A program made the position numbers and the translations under genes. The notes beneath the pieces are model-generated. The model saw only the letters and a list, made by a program, of their open reading frames with translations. It ran no database searches and was not told the DNA's origin. From Alphaproteobacteria bacterium (lineage in GTDB: Bacteria > Pseudomonadota > Alphaproteobacteria > Rhodobacterales > Rhodobacteraceae), in NCBI GenBank assembly GCA_030429495.1, contig JAUIFH010000006.1, positions 186,001 through 250,000 of the forward strand: a stretch of 64,000 nt of DNA, written 5' to 3'. Each line of letters opens with the position of its first letter. Position 1 is the first letter of the stretch. Positions 1-8,486 of the stretch are shown here, in pieces.

Positions 1-1496
1 AAAAACGCCTCGGGGTCGTCAACCTCTTCCAGCCGTGCTTTCGTGATCTGCCAGAACCGCGTCCCCGTGGCGCGGATGAAAGCGCGGTCGTGGGACACGA
101 TGATCGCGCTGACCTCGGCGGCAAGAAGCTCCCGCTCCAGCGCCTCCTGTCCCTCGATGTCGAGATGGTTGGTCGGCTCGTCCAGCAGGTAGAGGTTGGG
201 CCGGGTCAGGCGCAGGATCAGCATGGCGAGCCGGGCGCGCTGACCGCCGGATAGCAACCGTGCCGGCCGGTCCTGCGCGGAAATGGCGATGCCCGCCCCG
301 GCGAGCAGCCCGCGCACCGTTTGATCGGCCTGACCATAACGCCCGGCGACAAGGTCAAAGGGCGTCTCGGTGCCACTCAGCCGTTCCAGCCCCTGATCGC
401 AGATGCCGGGCACGACGGATGGCGCAATCCGCACCCCGTCTTCGCCCCCCTCGCCCATCGCCCGGATGATGAGGTCGAAAGCGCGGCTCTTGCCCGCGCC
501 GTTGGCCCCGAGCAGGACGACCCGGTCGCCCGGCACAATCCATTTCTTTCCCGTGCGGAACAGGGTGCGGCCGTCCGGCGCCATCACCGCCGCATCGTCC
601 AGCGTCACGATCGCGCGGGCGCGGCTTTGCGCGGGGTCGAGCCGGATTGCGCCTGCCGACCCTTCGCGATGCGCAGGGCGCGCCGCGGCCTCGATCCGCT
701 CGGCGCGGTCGCTCAGCTGCTTCGTCTTCACCGTCAGCAGGTCGCTTCCGGAATTGATGCCGATGTTCTTGAGCTTCGCGGCCTGACGCCGCAGCCCCGC
801 CGCCTGCCGCATGTCGTTGTCGAAGCGCCGGGCATCGGCGGCGTCGACCTCCTCCAGGGCCGCGCGCGCGCGGCTGTAGGGCAGCGAAAAGTCCCGGCTG
901 GCCTCCGGCCTGAGAAACAGAGTCCGGTTCGTCACCCGGTCGAGGAAAGCACGGTCATGGCTCGCCACGATCAGGGGAAAGCCGCGTGGCAGCCCGTTCA
1001 GGAACGCCTCCAGCCCGGCGATGCGCTCAAGGTCAAGGTGATTGGTCGGTTCGTCCATCAACAGGCAGTCGGGCTCGGTTACCCAGACCCGCGCCAGCAT
1101 GGCGATGCGCCGCCATCCACCTGAAAGCGCCACGAGCGGCCGGTCCCACAGGTCCGCCGGGACCGCAAGATCGTCGAGAACGATGTCGACGCGCCAGCTT
1201 TCACTCTCGGCCTGATCGGCGGGAAGCGCGCCAAGCACCGCCTGGTAAAGCGGGACGGCCATCAACGGCTCTGGGATATCCTGCGTGAGGTGGCCGATCC
1301 TCAGACCTCGTGACCGGGTGACATCACCGGATGTCGCCTCGGCATCGCCTGCAAGGATGCGCAAGAGCGTGGATTTCCCGCGGCCGTTCGCGGCCACCAG
1401 TCCCAGCCGGTCACCGGGGTTCAGGGTCAAGGAAAGGTCGGAGAAGAGCGGCGCAGCCAGTGTAACGCCAAGGTCTTTCAGGGTCAGGATCGTCAT
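1..1496 (-). CDS. ABC-F family ATPase (C-terminus cut by window edge)
   Basis: Soluble twin-ATPase protein of the ABC-F class, which acts on ribosomes (translation factors and antibiotic-protection proteins) rather than in membranes. About 498 codons are visible from an ATG; the 3' end lies outside the window. The first nucleotide-binding domain has Walker A AANGRGKST (residues 35-43), signature LSGGW (about 124) and Walker B ending MDEPTNHLD. The second has GANGAGKS (about 330), LSGGQRARL (about 417) and LLDEPTNHLD. An Arg/Lys/Ala-rich linker joins them, and no membrane segment is present. The first Walker A begins with Ala-Ala instead of Gly-x. The mRNA leader carries a short ORF and a hairpin, annotated separately, as found before some inducible resistance ABC-F genes. 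The subfamily cannot be assigned by eye. Family assignment is firm; a resistance role is inference. Confidence 0.93.
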   Translation of the reverse strand, partial: MTILTLKDLGVTLAAPLFSDLSLTLNPGDRLGLVAANGRGKSTLLRILAGDAEATSGDVTRSRGLRIGHLTQDIPEPLMAVPLYQAVLGALPADQAESESWRVDIVLDDLAVPADLWDRPLVALSGGWRRIAMLARVWVTEPDCLLMDEPTNHLDLERIAGLEAFLNGLPRGFPLIVASHDRAFLDRVTNRTLFLRPEASRDFSLPYSRARAALEEVDAADARRFDNDMRQAAGLRRQAAKLKNIGINSGSDLLTVKTKQLSDRAERIEAAARPAHREGSAGAIRLDPAQSRARAIVTLDDAAVMAPDGRTLFRTGKKWIVPGDRVVLLGANGAGKSRAFDLIIRAMGEGGEDGVRIAPSVVPGICDQGLERLSGTETPFDLVAGRYGQADQTVRGLLAGAGIAISAQDRPARLLSGGQRARLAMLILRLTRPNLYLLDEPTNHLDIEGQEALERELLAAEVSAIIVSHDRAFIRATGTRFWQITKARLEEVDDPEAF

Positions 1497-1622
1497 GTCG
1501 GTCTCATCTGCCGGGGACGGATGCGCTCAGGTCATCGCGTCATGATGGTCGGACAGGCACGCCCTTTCGCAGGCAGGCCCGCCCATCCGGGCAGATCGGG
1601 TTTGTGAAACCTATGTCGATCC

Positions 1623-1647
1623 GCCCTGCACGTCAGTCATGCAGGGC
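1623..1647 (-). promoter_or_regulatory. Hairpin over the end of the leader ORF (possible attenuator)
   Basis: Perfect 8-bp inverted repeat GCCCTGCA / TGCAGGGC with a 9-nt loop. In the minus-strand transcript the first arm covers leader codons 16-18 and the second lies just after the leader stop, so a ribosome stalled near the end of the leader would melt it. No U-tract follows, so it is not a classical intrinsic terminator. A translational or Rho-dependent effect would have to be invoked. Confidence 0.4.
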
Positions 1648-1692
1648 AGGAACAGGGCCATAGGTCAGATGCCGTTTGTGAATCGATCGCAT
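1633..1692 (-). CDS. Candidate 19-residue leader peptide upstream of the ABC-F gene
   Basis: A short reading frame opens with ATG at 1692 and ends with TGA at 1635-1633. It is preceded by a strong Shine-Dalgarno AGGAGGGG (1706-1699) with 6 nt spacing, better than the site before the ABC-F gene itself. The peptide reads MRSIHKRHLTYGPVPALHD. Its last codons form the 5' arm of a hairpin, and the ABC-F start lies 136 nt downstream of the stop. This layout (good RBS, short peptide, hairpin across its end, ABC-F gene next) is the one used in attenuation of erm, msr and similar genes. Coding capacity has not been tested, and a chance ORF is possible. Confidence 0.4.
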   Translation of the reverse strand: MRSIHKRHLTYGPVPALHD

Positions 1693-1759
1693 CGACGGCC
1701 CCTCCTGTTTGCGTTGGCCACGCGGGCAAGCCTAGCGGGCCGCGCGGCGGCGCGCAACC

Positions 1760-2449
1760 TCAGGCATTGGCCGCACGCGCCACCGGCGGGATCGCGGCCA
1801 AGGGGCTGAGGTTAAGCCAGTCAGCGAGCCGATCGCGGGCCGCCCGCCCGCCGATGACCTCAAGACGCCCATCGCCCGTGGCTGCACCAAGCGACACGTC
1901 GCCACGATAGACCCGGATCAGGTCCGCGACGGTCGCGGCAAGATAGAGGTCGGTCTCGCCGCCCGGATCATCGACGCAAAGCTGGCAGCGCCCACCCTCG
2001 TTCAGATACCACCAGAGCGACTTGTTCGCCGGCTGGTCGGTGAACTCGATCCGCACCACGGCCCGCCGCCCGAACGCATCCGCCCGCGCGGCCCGCTCGA
2101 TCCCCCAAAGCAGCAGGTCCATGTCAATCTCGCCCGCTGCCAGTTCGCGGCGCGCCCAACGCTGGCCCCAAACACCCATGGCTTCGATCATCGGAGCGAA
2201 CTCCCCACCGGCCTCCGTCAGCCGATAACGGACCGCCCGACCCTCCTTCCGTCGCGCGACGATGCCTTCCGCTTCAAGTTCCCGCAGCCTCTGGCTGAGC
2301 AGCGTAGGCGACATCATCGGCACGCCGCGCTGAATGTCGGAGAACCGCTCCGCCCCCCAAAGGATGTTACGCAGGATCAGCGCGTTCCAGCGCGGGCAGA
2401 AGATTTCGGCCGCTTTCGCGACCGGGCAGAACTGTCCGTATCGACGCAT
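1760..2449 (-). CDS. HxlR-family winged-helix transcriptional regulator
   Basis: DNA-binding regulator of 229 aa. The N-terminal ~100 residues are a HxlR winged helix: a Cys in GQFCPVAKAAEIFCPRWN, then LILRNILWG, RFSDIQRGVPMMSPTLLSQR and a wing with RKEGRAVRYRLTEAG. The C-terminal ~110 residues resemble the SCP2-like extension seen in some long HxlR proteins, and may bind a ligand. I chose the ATG at 2449 (AAAGGAAGG just upstream) over a GTG nine codons earlier. It is divergent from the methyltransferase gene (120 bp between starts), so it probably controls that gene and itself. It lies upstream of, and on the same strand as, the ABC-F gene. Confidence 0.88.
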   Translation of the reverse strand: MRRYGQFCPVAKAAEIFCPRWNALILRNILWGAERFSDIQRGVPMMSPTLLSQRLRELEAEGIVARRKEGRAVRYRLTEAGGEFAPMIEAMGVWGQRWARRELAAGEIDMDLLLWGIERAARADAFGRRAVVRIEFTDQPANKSLWWYLNEGGRCQLCVDDPGGETDLYLAATVADLIRVYRGDVSLGAATGDGRLEVIGGRAARDRLADWLNLSPLAAIPPVARAANA

Positions 2450-2569
2450 CGCCCTTCCTTTCAGCTTCCCCGCCACTCGTTGGGGCGCGGCCTCAGTCTA
2501 CTACAGTTTCAGGACTATCGGCAGGGCCGCGCACATCCGATGCTCGGTACCAAGGAAAGGAGGCCCTTG

Positions 2570-3370
2570 ATGACGACGGGAACCGAAGCCGAGCGGGGGC
2601 AGGTCAGCCTCGACGCCGCCGAGATATACGAGCGCGATTTCGTGCCCGCACTGTTCGGGCAATTCGCGCCGATCCTTGTGGACGCCGCCGGAATCACCGC
2701 TGGCGAGACGGTCACCGATATCGGCTGCGGTACCGGTATCGTCGCCCGGGCTGCGGCGGCGCGTGGCGCACGGGCAACCGGTGTAGACATCAACCCCGGA
2801 ATGCTTGCAGTCGCGCGCCGCCACGCGCCCGACATACGCTGGATCGAAGCGCCGGCAGAGGCGCTGCCCCTTGCCGACGGCAGCGCGGATGCGGTGTTGT
2901 GCCAGTTCGCGCTGATGTTCCTTGCCAACCGACAAGTGGCCTTGCGTGAAATGGCGCGCATCACCCGGCCCGGCGGACGCATTGCACTCATGACCTGGGA
3001 GGCGGTCGAGCGGACGCCCGGCTACGACCGGCTCATCCCGCTGCTGGACGAAGTCGTGGGACCGGAGGCGGCACGGGCGCTCTCCGCGCCCTTCGCGCTC
3101 GGCGATCCCGAAGCGATCAGGGCAGAGCTCGATCGCGCGGGCCTTGCCATCGGCAGCCATACCGTCGTGACGGGCACCGCCCGCCACCCCTCGCTCGACG
3201 GCTGGATCGAAACCGAGATCGGAGGATGGACGCTGGCGGACATGGTGTCGGACAAGCAGCGCGACCGGTTGAAGGCATCCGCGCGGGACCGTTTCGCCGA
3301 CCTTGTCACCCCGGGTGGCAGCCTCGCGTTTCCCGCTCCGGCGCATCTTGTGATCGTTCGTCCCGAGTGA
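2570..3370 (+). CDS. Class I SAM-dependent methyltransferase
   Basis: Soluble 266-aa methyltransferase of the Methyltransf_11/25 type. Motif I is DIGCGTGIVARAAA (about residue 50) followed by the acidic GVDINPGML strand. Motif II/III regions follow (EALPLADGSADAVLCQFALM and RPGGRIALMTWE). The substrate is not evident. The ATG at 2570 is preceded by AAAGGAGG at ideal spacing; the frame stays open further upstream but without a comparable ribosome binding site. It shares a divergent promoter region with the HxlR gene, which suggests regulation by it. Confidence 0.9.
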   Translation: MTTGTEAERGQVSLDAAEIYERDFVPALFGQFAPILVDAAGITAGETVTDIGCGTGIVARAAAARGARATGVDINPGMLAVARRHAPDIRWIEAPAEALPLADGSADAVLCQFALMFLANRQVALREMARITRPGGRIALMTWEAVERTPGYDRLIPLLDEVVGPEAARALSAPFALGDPEAIRAELDRAGLAIGSHTVVTGTARHPSLDGWIETEIGGWTLADMVSDKQRDRLKASARDRFADLVTPGGSLAFPAPAHLVIVRPE

Positions 3371-3487
3371 GCGCCTGCCGGCACCGGCCTCCGTCCTGCC
3401 GGCGGCATCGGGAGGGAAACAGTGTTCGCCGCACTGCGGAATTCACGCAACTTCGGCCCGTTTCCACTTCAAAACCCCCTGTGGACC

Positions 3488-3517
3488 TTGAATATCGTCC
3501 CGTTTCGGGTCTATGCC
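3488..3517 (+). promoter_or_regulatory. Candidate promoter of sat-cysC
   Basis: TTGAAT (3488-3493) and TATGCC (3512-3517) are separated by 18 nt and lie about 57 bp upstream of the chosen ATG, inside a 203-bp gap. No recognisable riboswitch was seen in this leader. The elements are weak, and the call rests on position. Confidence 0.25.
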
Positions 3518-3573
3518 CCGGCGCAACGGTGGCCCTCGCGGGCCGCGTATCCATTGCAGAGGTTCCATTGCCG

Positions 3574-5280
3574 ATGTCGCTTCCCAATCTCGCCCCGATT
3601 CCCGAACTCTACGTCTCTTACGAATCCGCCCAGAAGCTGAAGCACGAGGCCGGCAACCTGCCGTCCTGGGACCTGACGCAACGCCAGGTTTGCGATCTTG
3701 AACTCCTCATGAACGGCGGGTTCCATCCGCTGAAGGGGTTCCTGACCGAGGCCGACTACGACAGCGTGCTGGATACCATGCGGCTGGAAAGCGGCGCGCT
3801 TTGGCCGATGCCCGTGACGCTCGATGTCTCGGAGGATTTCGCGGCCAAGGTCGAGCCGGGGCAGGACATCGCGCTGCGTGATGCCGAGGGTGTGATCCTC
3901 GCGATCCTCTCGGTCACCGACAAGTGGACGCCCGACAAGACGCGCGAGGCCGAAAAGGTCTTTGGCGCCGATGATCTCGCCCACCCGGCCGTGAACTACC
4001 TGCATCATACCGCCGGCAAGGTCTATCTCGGCGGCCCGATCACCGGCATCCAGCAGCCAGTTCATTACGATTTCAAGGCCCGGCGCGACACACCGAACGA
4101 GCTGCGCTCCTATTTCCGCAAGCTCGGCTGGCGCAAGATCGTGGCGTTCCAGACGCGCAACCCGCTGCATCGCGCGCATCAGGAACTGACTTTCCGCGCG
4201 GCCAAGGAAGCGCAGGCGAACCTTCTGATCCACCCTGTCGTCGGCATGACCAAGCCGGGCGACGTGGACCACTTCACCCGCGTGCGCTGCTATGAGGCGG
4301 TTCTGGACCAGTATCCGGCCTCCACGACGCATCTGTCGCTGCTGAACCTCGCCATGCGCATGGGCGGCCCGCGCGAGGCGCTCTGGCACGCGATCATCCG
4401 CAAGAACCATGGCCTGACCCACATGATCATCGGCCGCGACCATGCGGGGCCGGGCAAGAACTCCGAAGGCAAGGATTTCTACGATCCCTATGCCGCGCAG
4501 GAACTGGTGCGCCAGCATCAGGAAGAGATCGGCATCGAAATGGTCGATTTCAAACAGATGGTCTATGTGCAGGAAAAGGCGCAGTACTACCCCGTGGACG
4601 AGGTGCCCGAAGGCGCGACCGTTCTCGACATCTCGGGCACTGAACTGCGTCGTCGTCTGCGCGAGGGGCTGGAGATCCCCGAATGGTTCTCCTTCCCCGA
4701 GGTTGTGCAGGAACTGCGCCGCACCTCGCCGCCCCGCGCCAAGCAGGGGTTCACCGTCTTCTTCACCGGGCTTTCTGGTTCCGGCAAGTCGACCATCGCC
4801 AACGCGCTGATGGTCAAGCTGATGGAGATGGGTGGCCGTCCGACGACGCTTCTTGACGGCGACGTGGTGCGTAAGCACCTGTCGTCGGAATTGGGGTTCA
4901 GCAAGGAACACCGCGACATCAACATCAAACGCATCGGCTATGTCGCTTCCGAGATCACCAAGAACGGCGGCATCGCGATCTGCGCGCCGATCGCGCCCTA
5001 TACCTCGACCCGCCGCGCCGTGCGCGAGATGATCGAGGCCTATGGCGCCTTCGTCGAGGTCCACGTCGCGACCAGTCTTGAGGAATGCGAGCGTCGCGAC
5101 CGAAAGGGGCTCTACAAGCTCGCGCGTGAAGGCAAGATCAAGGAGTTCACCGGGATCTCGGACCCCTACGAGGAACCGCAGAACCCCGAACTGAAGGTCG
5201 AGACCGAGAATGTCGATGTCGACAACTGCGCCCACCAGGTGGTGCTGAAGCTGGAATCGATGGGCCTGATCAGGGCCTGA
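3574..5280 (+). CDS. Bifunctional sulfate adenylyltransferase / adenylylsulfate kinase
   Basis: Cytosolic enzyme that activates sulfate: ATP sulfurylase makes APS, then APS kinase makes PAPS. The protein is 568 aa. The N-terminal Sat domain (about 1-385) has QTRNPLHRAHQ (about 193-203) and GRDHAG (about 287-292). The C-terminal CysC domain has the P-loop GLSGSGKST (about 399), LLDGDVVRKHL and the YxAPIAPY-type segment. I start at the ATG at 3574, reading MSLPNLAPIPELY; the frame stays open to 3226 but that stretch overlaps the methyltransferase gene. A GAGG lies 11 nt upstream of the ATG. The Sat-CysC order is the usual one in alphaproteobacteria. No APS/PAPS reductase gene is adjacent. An intrinsic terminator follows directly. 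Confidence 0.96.
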   Translation: MSLPNLAPIPELYVSYESAQKLKHEAGNLPSWDLTQRQVCDLELLMNGGFHPLKGFLTEADYDSVLDTMRLESGALWPMPVTLDVSEDFAAKVEPGQDIALRDAEGVILAILSVTDKWTPDKTREAEKVFGADDLAHPAVNYLHHTAGKVYLGGPITGIQQPVHYDFKARRDTPNELRSYFRKLGWRKIVAFQTRNPLHRAHQELTFRAAKEAQANLLIHPVVGMTKPGDVDHFTRVRCYEAVLDQYPASTTHLSLLNLAMRMGGPREALWHAIIRKNHGLTHMIIGRDHAGPGKNSEGKDFYDPYAAQELVRQHQEEIGIEMVDFKQMVYVQEKAQYYPVDEVPEGATVLDISGTELRRRLREGLEIPEWFSFPEVVQELRRTSPPRAKQGFTVFFTGLSGSGKSTIANALMVKLMEMGGRPTTLLDGDVVRKHLSSELGFSKEHRDINIKRIGYVASEITKNGGIAICAPIAPYTSTRRAVREMIEAYGAFVEVHVATSLEECERRDRKGLYKLAREGKIKEFTGISDPYEEPQNPELKVETENVDVDNCAHQVVLKLESMGLIRA

Positions 5281-5304
5281 TTCCAACCGGATCGAAGGTA
5301 GGTG

Positions 5305-5329
5305 AAGGCCCCGGACCGCCGGGGCCTTT
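5305..5329 (+). terminator. Intrinsic terminator after sat-cysC
   Basis: Ten-bp perfect stem AAGGCCCCGG / CCGGGGCCTT with loop ACCG, in the 55-bp gap between convergent sat-cysC and the cytochrome b561 gene. It is symmetrical enough to serve both. Confidence 0.75.
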
Positions 5330-5335
5330 GCCGTT

Positions 5336-5821
5336 TCAGCCCGGCCGTTTCATCCGTTGCATCAACCCGTCCTTCAGAACGAACTGATGGAAAAGCGCGG
5401 CCACCACGTGCAGGCCCACAAGGACGAAGAGAAGCCCGAACAGGGTTTCGTGCACCTCGCCGATATCGCGGCTGGCACCCAGCCAAGCGGCCATGCCGCT
5501 TGCCGGGATCGCGATCATCAGCGCATAGAGCGCGAGATGCGTGACCTTCGCAGCAAGGCTCAGGAGCGGATGGCCACCCGGCGGCAAAGCCGGTGCCCCG
5601 CGCCGGAGCCTGAGAACGATCCGGGCCAGCGCCAGGATCAGGATCGCGATCCCGACAAGGCGGTGCACGACCGCCGCCGCGCCGCCCGCCTCCTCGCCCT
5701 TCAGGGCGGCGCGGAACGCCTCCTTCATCCCTTCATGGCTGAAGAAGCTCACGCCCATCAGGGCGAAAATTCCCCAGTGCAAGGCGATCTGCGCCCGGCT
5801 GTATCCTTGGGTCTCGCTCAC
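5336..5821 (-). CDS. Cytochrome b561 family protein
   Basis: Small integral-membrane dihaem cytochrome b of 161 aa, a YodB/CybB-type quinol-linked electron carrier. Four hydrophobic helices are visible, with histidines placed as haem ligands: ALHWG near residue 14, VVHRLVG near 52, THLALYA and GLHVVAALFHQF near the C-terminus. The start is a GTG at 5821 with GAGGAGAC upstream; no better ATG exists. It is convergent with sat-cysC, and its partner proteins are unknown. Confidence 0.9.
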   Translation of the reverse strand: MSETQGYSRAQIALHWGIFALMGVSFFSHEGMKEAFRAALKGEEAGGAAAVVHRLVGIAILILALARIVLRLRRGAPALPPGGHPLLSLAAKVTHLALYALMIAIPASGMAAWLGASRDIGEVHETLFGLLFVLVGLHVVAALFHQFVLKDGLMQRMKRPG

Positions 5822-5940
5822 GATTCAGTCTCCTCGCTTTACACGATTCGCGCGCTGTTGACGGGTATTGCACGGCGACGCACACGCTTTCCGTCGTGCC
5901 GATCCTGACGCCATTCGCACGACTGCGCAAACCCTCGGAG

Positions 5941-6822
5941 TTACAGGAGCAGTTCGCCGCGCATGACGATGCGCCCCTGCCCGCCGACCTGGACCCCCGT
6001 GATCGCTTCGGGCGGGCCGAGAACCTCGACCCGCGCCGATCCGGGCCGGCCCATCGCGTGCCCTTGTTCAGCAACGTAGCGCGGCCCGGCGATCAACCCG
6101 TGATGCCAGAGCCAGGCCGCCGTCGCGCCGGTCGCGGAGCCGGTGAACGGGTCTTCCGCCGGCAGCGGCGGCTCCATCAGGAGCCGCGCGAACGTGTCGC
6201 CGGCGGACGTGGCACCACCGAGGGCCACCAAGTAGGGCTCCATAACGCCGGTCTCCTCCGCCCTGACCGCCGCGCGGAACCGCACCATGCCTGACGGATC
6301 GAGCCGCGCGCGCCTCAGGGCGTCATGATCTTTCAGAAGCGTGATGCAGAAGGGCAGCCCGGTCGACACGACCTGCGGCGGGGCGGCGATGTCCTCAAGC
6401 GCAAGACCGATTGCCTTCGCGACAATCGCGGCCGGCACTTCCGCGCCGAAGCCCGGCGCGACCTGCGTCATCTCGATAAAGGGGAAATCGCCGTTCCGGT
6501 GGATCGTCACCGCGACGATACCGGCACCGGTTTCAAGCGTCACGGAATTGCCGGGGACCAGCCCGCGATCGACCAGCGAGGCGACGGTGGCGATGGTCGG
6601 ATGACCGGCGAAGGGGATTTCCCGGCTCGCCAGGAAATACCGCACCTTCACATCCGCCACCTCGGACGGCCCAAGGAAGGTGCATTCCACAAGAGAGGTT
6701 TCGCGGACAAACGCCATGCAGGTCGCGTCATCGAGGCCCGCCGCGCCGTGCACGACCGCACAGCCATTGCCACCGAAGGGCCGATCCGTGAACGCATCAA
6801 CCCAGTCGAAGGCGTAGGCCAT
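5941..6822 (-). CDS. PhzF-family isomerase/epimerase
   Basis: Soluble 293-aa protein of the PhzF (diaminopimelate-epimerase-like) fold. It has the N-terminal AFTDRPFGGNGCAVV motif, the catalytic Glu in RETSLVECTFL, the GHPTIAT motif and the C-terminal DPFTGSATGATA loop. The family includes phenazine-pathway isomerases, but most members have unknown substrates. Its ATG overlaps the stop of the DUF1150 gene by one base (TGATG), so the two are translationally coupled in an hsp20-DUF1150-phzF unit. Confidence 0.92.
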   Translation of the reverse strand: MAYAFDWVDAFTDRPFGGNGCAVVHGAAGLDDATCMAFVRETSLVECTFLGPSEVADVKVRYFLASREIPFAGHPTIATVASLVDRGLVPGNSVTLETGAGIVAVTIHRNGDFPFIEMTQVAPGFGAEVPAAIVAKAIGLALEDIAAPPQVVSTGLPFCITLLKDHDALRRARLDPSGMVRFRAAVRAEETGVMEPYLVALGGATSAGDTFARLLMEPPLPAEDPFTGSATGATAAWLWHHGLIAGPRYVAEQGHAMGRPGSARVEVLGPPEAITGVQVGGQGRIVMRGELLL

Positions 6823-7049
6823 CAGTGCACGCTGACCGGGGCCATATCGTTCTGGCGGGCCAGCATGAACGCCATCCAGCGGTCCTTCACCAGTGCCAGT
6901 CTCTCGCCTTGTGCGTCGTGAACGGCGTAGAGAGTGTCGAGCCCGCCCGCCTGTTCGCGAATCTCCTCGGGAAGATCGGCCACATCCACGGCGCGGACAT
7001 AGACGATCCGCTCCCCGGCTTCCGGTCCGAAATCGTATTTCGTATCCAT
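6822..7049 (-). CDS. DUF1150 family protein
   Basis: Small soluble protein of 75 aa with the typical DUF1150 core (YVRAVDVADLPEE, then TLYAVHDAQGERLAL). The function is unknown. In Rhodobacterales this family usually sits directly downstream of a small heat-shock protein, as here (12-bp gap). That suggests a role linked to the Hsp20 chaperone, but this is inference from context only. Confidence 0.88.
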   Translation of the reverse strand: MDTKYDFGPEAGERIVYVRAVDVADLPEEIREQAGGLDTLYAVHDAQGERLALVKDRWMAFMLARQNDMAPVSVH

Positions 7050-7061
7050 GCCCTTACCTCC

Positions 7062-7478
7062 TTAGCCCTTCGTGATGCGGATCGTCTGCACGATCTTTTC
7101 GGGCACCGCCCGCTCAAGTTCGATATGCAAAAGCCCGTTCTCCATCGTCGCGCCGGCGACCTCGACTCCGTCGGCCAGCACGAAACTGCGCTGGAATGCG
7201 CGCGCTGCGATGCCGCGATGCAGGAACACCCGCCCCTCGTCCGCCTCGTCGGCCTGCCGGCCGCGGATCATCAGCTGCCGCTCCTCGACGGTGATGGCGA
7301 TGTCATCTTCGCGGAACCCCGCCACCGCAAGCGTGATGCGGAACCCGTTTTCAGAGGATTGTTCGATATTGAACGGCGGGTAGCCGTCATTGCCGGATTT
7401 TGCGGTGCGCTCCACCAGTCGTTCCAGTTGGTCGAAACCCAGAAGAAACGGGTGCGCGGCAAAGGTCAGTTTCGTCAT
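7062..7478 (-). CDS. Small heat-shock protein, Hsp20/alpha-crystallin family
   Basis: ATP-independent holdase chaperone of 138 aa. The alpha-crystallin domain (about 35-130) includes YPPFNIEQ, the LAVAGFREDDIAITVEE strand pair and the AFQRSFVLADGVEV / MENGLLHIEL signature. I start at the ATG at 7478 (MTKLTFAAHPFLLGFD), the usual N-terminus in related genera; an ATG at 7487 is also possible. It is the first gene of an operon with DUF1150 and phzF. No CIRCE-like element was seen upstream. Confidence 0.93.
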   Translation of the reverse strand: MTKLTFAAHPFLLGFDQLERLVERTAKSGNDGYPPFNIEQSSENGFRITLAVAGFREDDIAITVEERQLMIRGRQADEADEGRVFLHRGIAARAFQRSFVLADGVEVAGATMENGLLHIELERAVPEKIVQTIRITKG

Positions 7479-7664
7479 CTCGGGCATGTCCTCGGCTTCA
7501 AGCGACACTTCTTACAGACCCCGGGAACGGCGATCCGTAGCCTGAATATGGATACCGGGACGGGCGACGGCAAGACGGCAGCACCCGAAATGCTTCCCGC
7601 AATCACAGGGAATTGCTATCTTTCGTCGGACCGCCCCAACGCGAGTCGTGACAACAGGGACAAG

Positions 7665-7883
7665 ATGAACGCCCATATGGAGATGGACAATATCGAGGTT
7701 CTGCGCGTGAAGCTTGAAGTACTCCGCCAGGAGCACCGCGACCTCGACGAGGCGATTCACATGATGGAGACCTCGGGCCGTGCCGATCAGCTTCGGCTGA
7801 AGCGGCTCAAGAAGCAGAAACTGATGATGAAGGACCAGATCGCGCGGATCGAGGATATCCTCACCCCCGACATCATCGCCTAG
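7665..7883 (+). CDS. DUF465 (YdcH-like) small protein
   Basis: A 72-aa, almost wholly helical and highly charged protein. It has the DUF465 pattern LRQEHRDLDEAIHMM followed by RLKRLKKQKLMMKDQI, a predicted helical hairpin. Function unknown. Start ATG at 7665, with an AGGGAC upstream; a second ATG lies four codons on. It diverges from hsp20 and is followed by the purE promoter. Confidence 0.88.
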   Translation: MNAHMEMDNIEVLRVKLEVLRQEHRDLDEAIHMMETSGRADQLRLKRLKKQKLMMKDQIARIEDILTPDIIA

Positions 7884-7939
7884 GCGCCGCCCCGCGCGGC
7901 ACGCGCCTGATTTTCCCTTGTTTACAGCGCGGGCACGCC

Positions 7940-7967
7940 TTGCCCCTTCGCGCATCGCGGCTATAGT
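7940..7967 (+). promoter_or_regulatory. Promoter of purEK
   Basis: TTGCCC (7940-7945) and TATAGT (7962-7967) with 16-bp spacing, about 33 bp upstream of the purE ATG. This is a good sigma-70-type match for this GC-rich genome. No purine riboswitch fold was recognised. Confidence 0.6.
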
Positions 7968-8000
7968 GCGCGTTCCAATCGCGGGCACGGGGACAGGGCC

Positions 8001-8486
8001 ATGAGCGTGAAGGTCGGCATCATCATGGGCTCGCAATCCGACTGGCCCACCATGAAGGAAGCTGCGGCGATCCTGGATGAGCTGGGCGTGGCCTATGAGG
8101 CGAAGATCGTCTCGGCCCACCGCACACCAGACCGGCTTTGGTCCTACGGCAAGGCAGCGGCGGAGCGCGGCCTTCATGTCATCATCGCGGGCGCCGGCGG
8201 GGCCGCGCATCTGCCGGGGATGATGGCCTCCAAGACGCGCGTCCCGGTGATCGGCGTGCCGGTCCAGACCAAGGCGCTGTCGGGTGTCGACAGCCTTTAC
8301 TCCATCGTCCAGATGCCGAAGGGCTATCCGGTCGCGACGATGGCCATCGGTGCCGCCGGTGCGGCCAATGCGGGCCTCATGGCCGCCGGCATCCTCGCCC
8401 TCAGCGACCCTGCCCTCGCGCAGCGCCTCGACAACTGGCGCGCCGCCCTGTCCGCCTCGATCCCGGAAGAACCCACGAATGACTGA
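8001..8486 (+). CDS. purE: N5-carboxyaminoimidazole ribonucleotide mutase PurE
   Basis: De novo purine synthesis: converts N5-CAIR (the product of PurK) to CAIR. The protein is 161 aa, standard class I length. Motifs are [13 protein letters not shown] (N-terminus), the substrate segment [24 protein letters not shown] and the C-terminal [12 protein letters not shown]. The purK ATG lies inside the last codons (8-bp overlap), so the pair is translationally coupled. Confidence 0.97.
   Translation: MSVKVGIIMGSQSDWPTMKEAAAILDELGVAYEAKIVSAHRTPDRLWSYGKAAAERGLHVIIAGAGGAAHLPGMMASKTRVPVIGVPVQTKALSGVDSLYSIVQMPKGYPVATMAIGAAGAANAGLMAAGILALSDPALAQRLDNWRAALSASIPEEPTND

Noticed and set aside
1512..1583. Second short ORF in the ABC-F leader, closer to the ABC-F start
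   Set aside because: No Shine-Dalgarno of note precedes it and no hairpin is linked to it, so I do not call it.
3371..3573. SAM or other riboswitch before sat-cysC
   Set aside because: No recognisable conserved core or expression-platform hairpin could be found by eye in the 203-bp gap.
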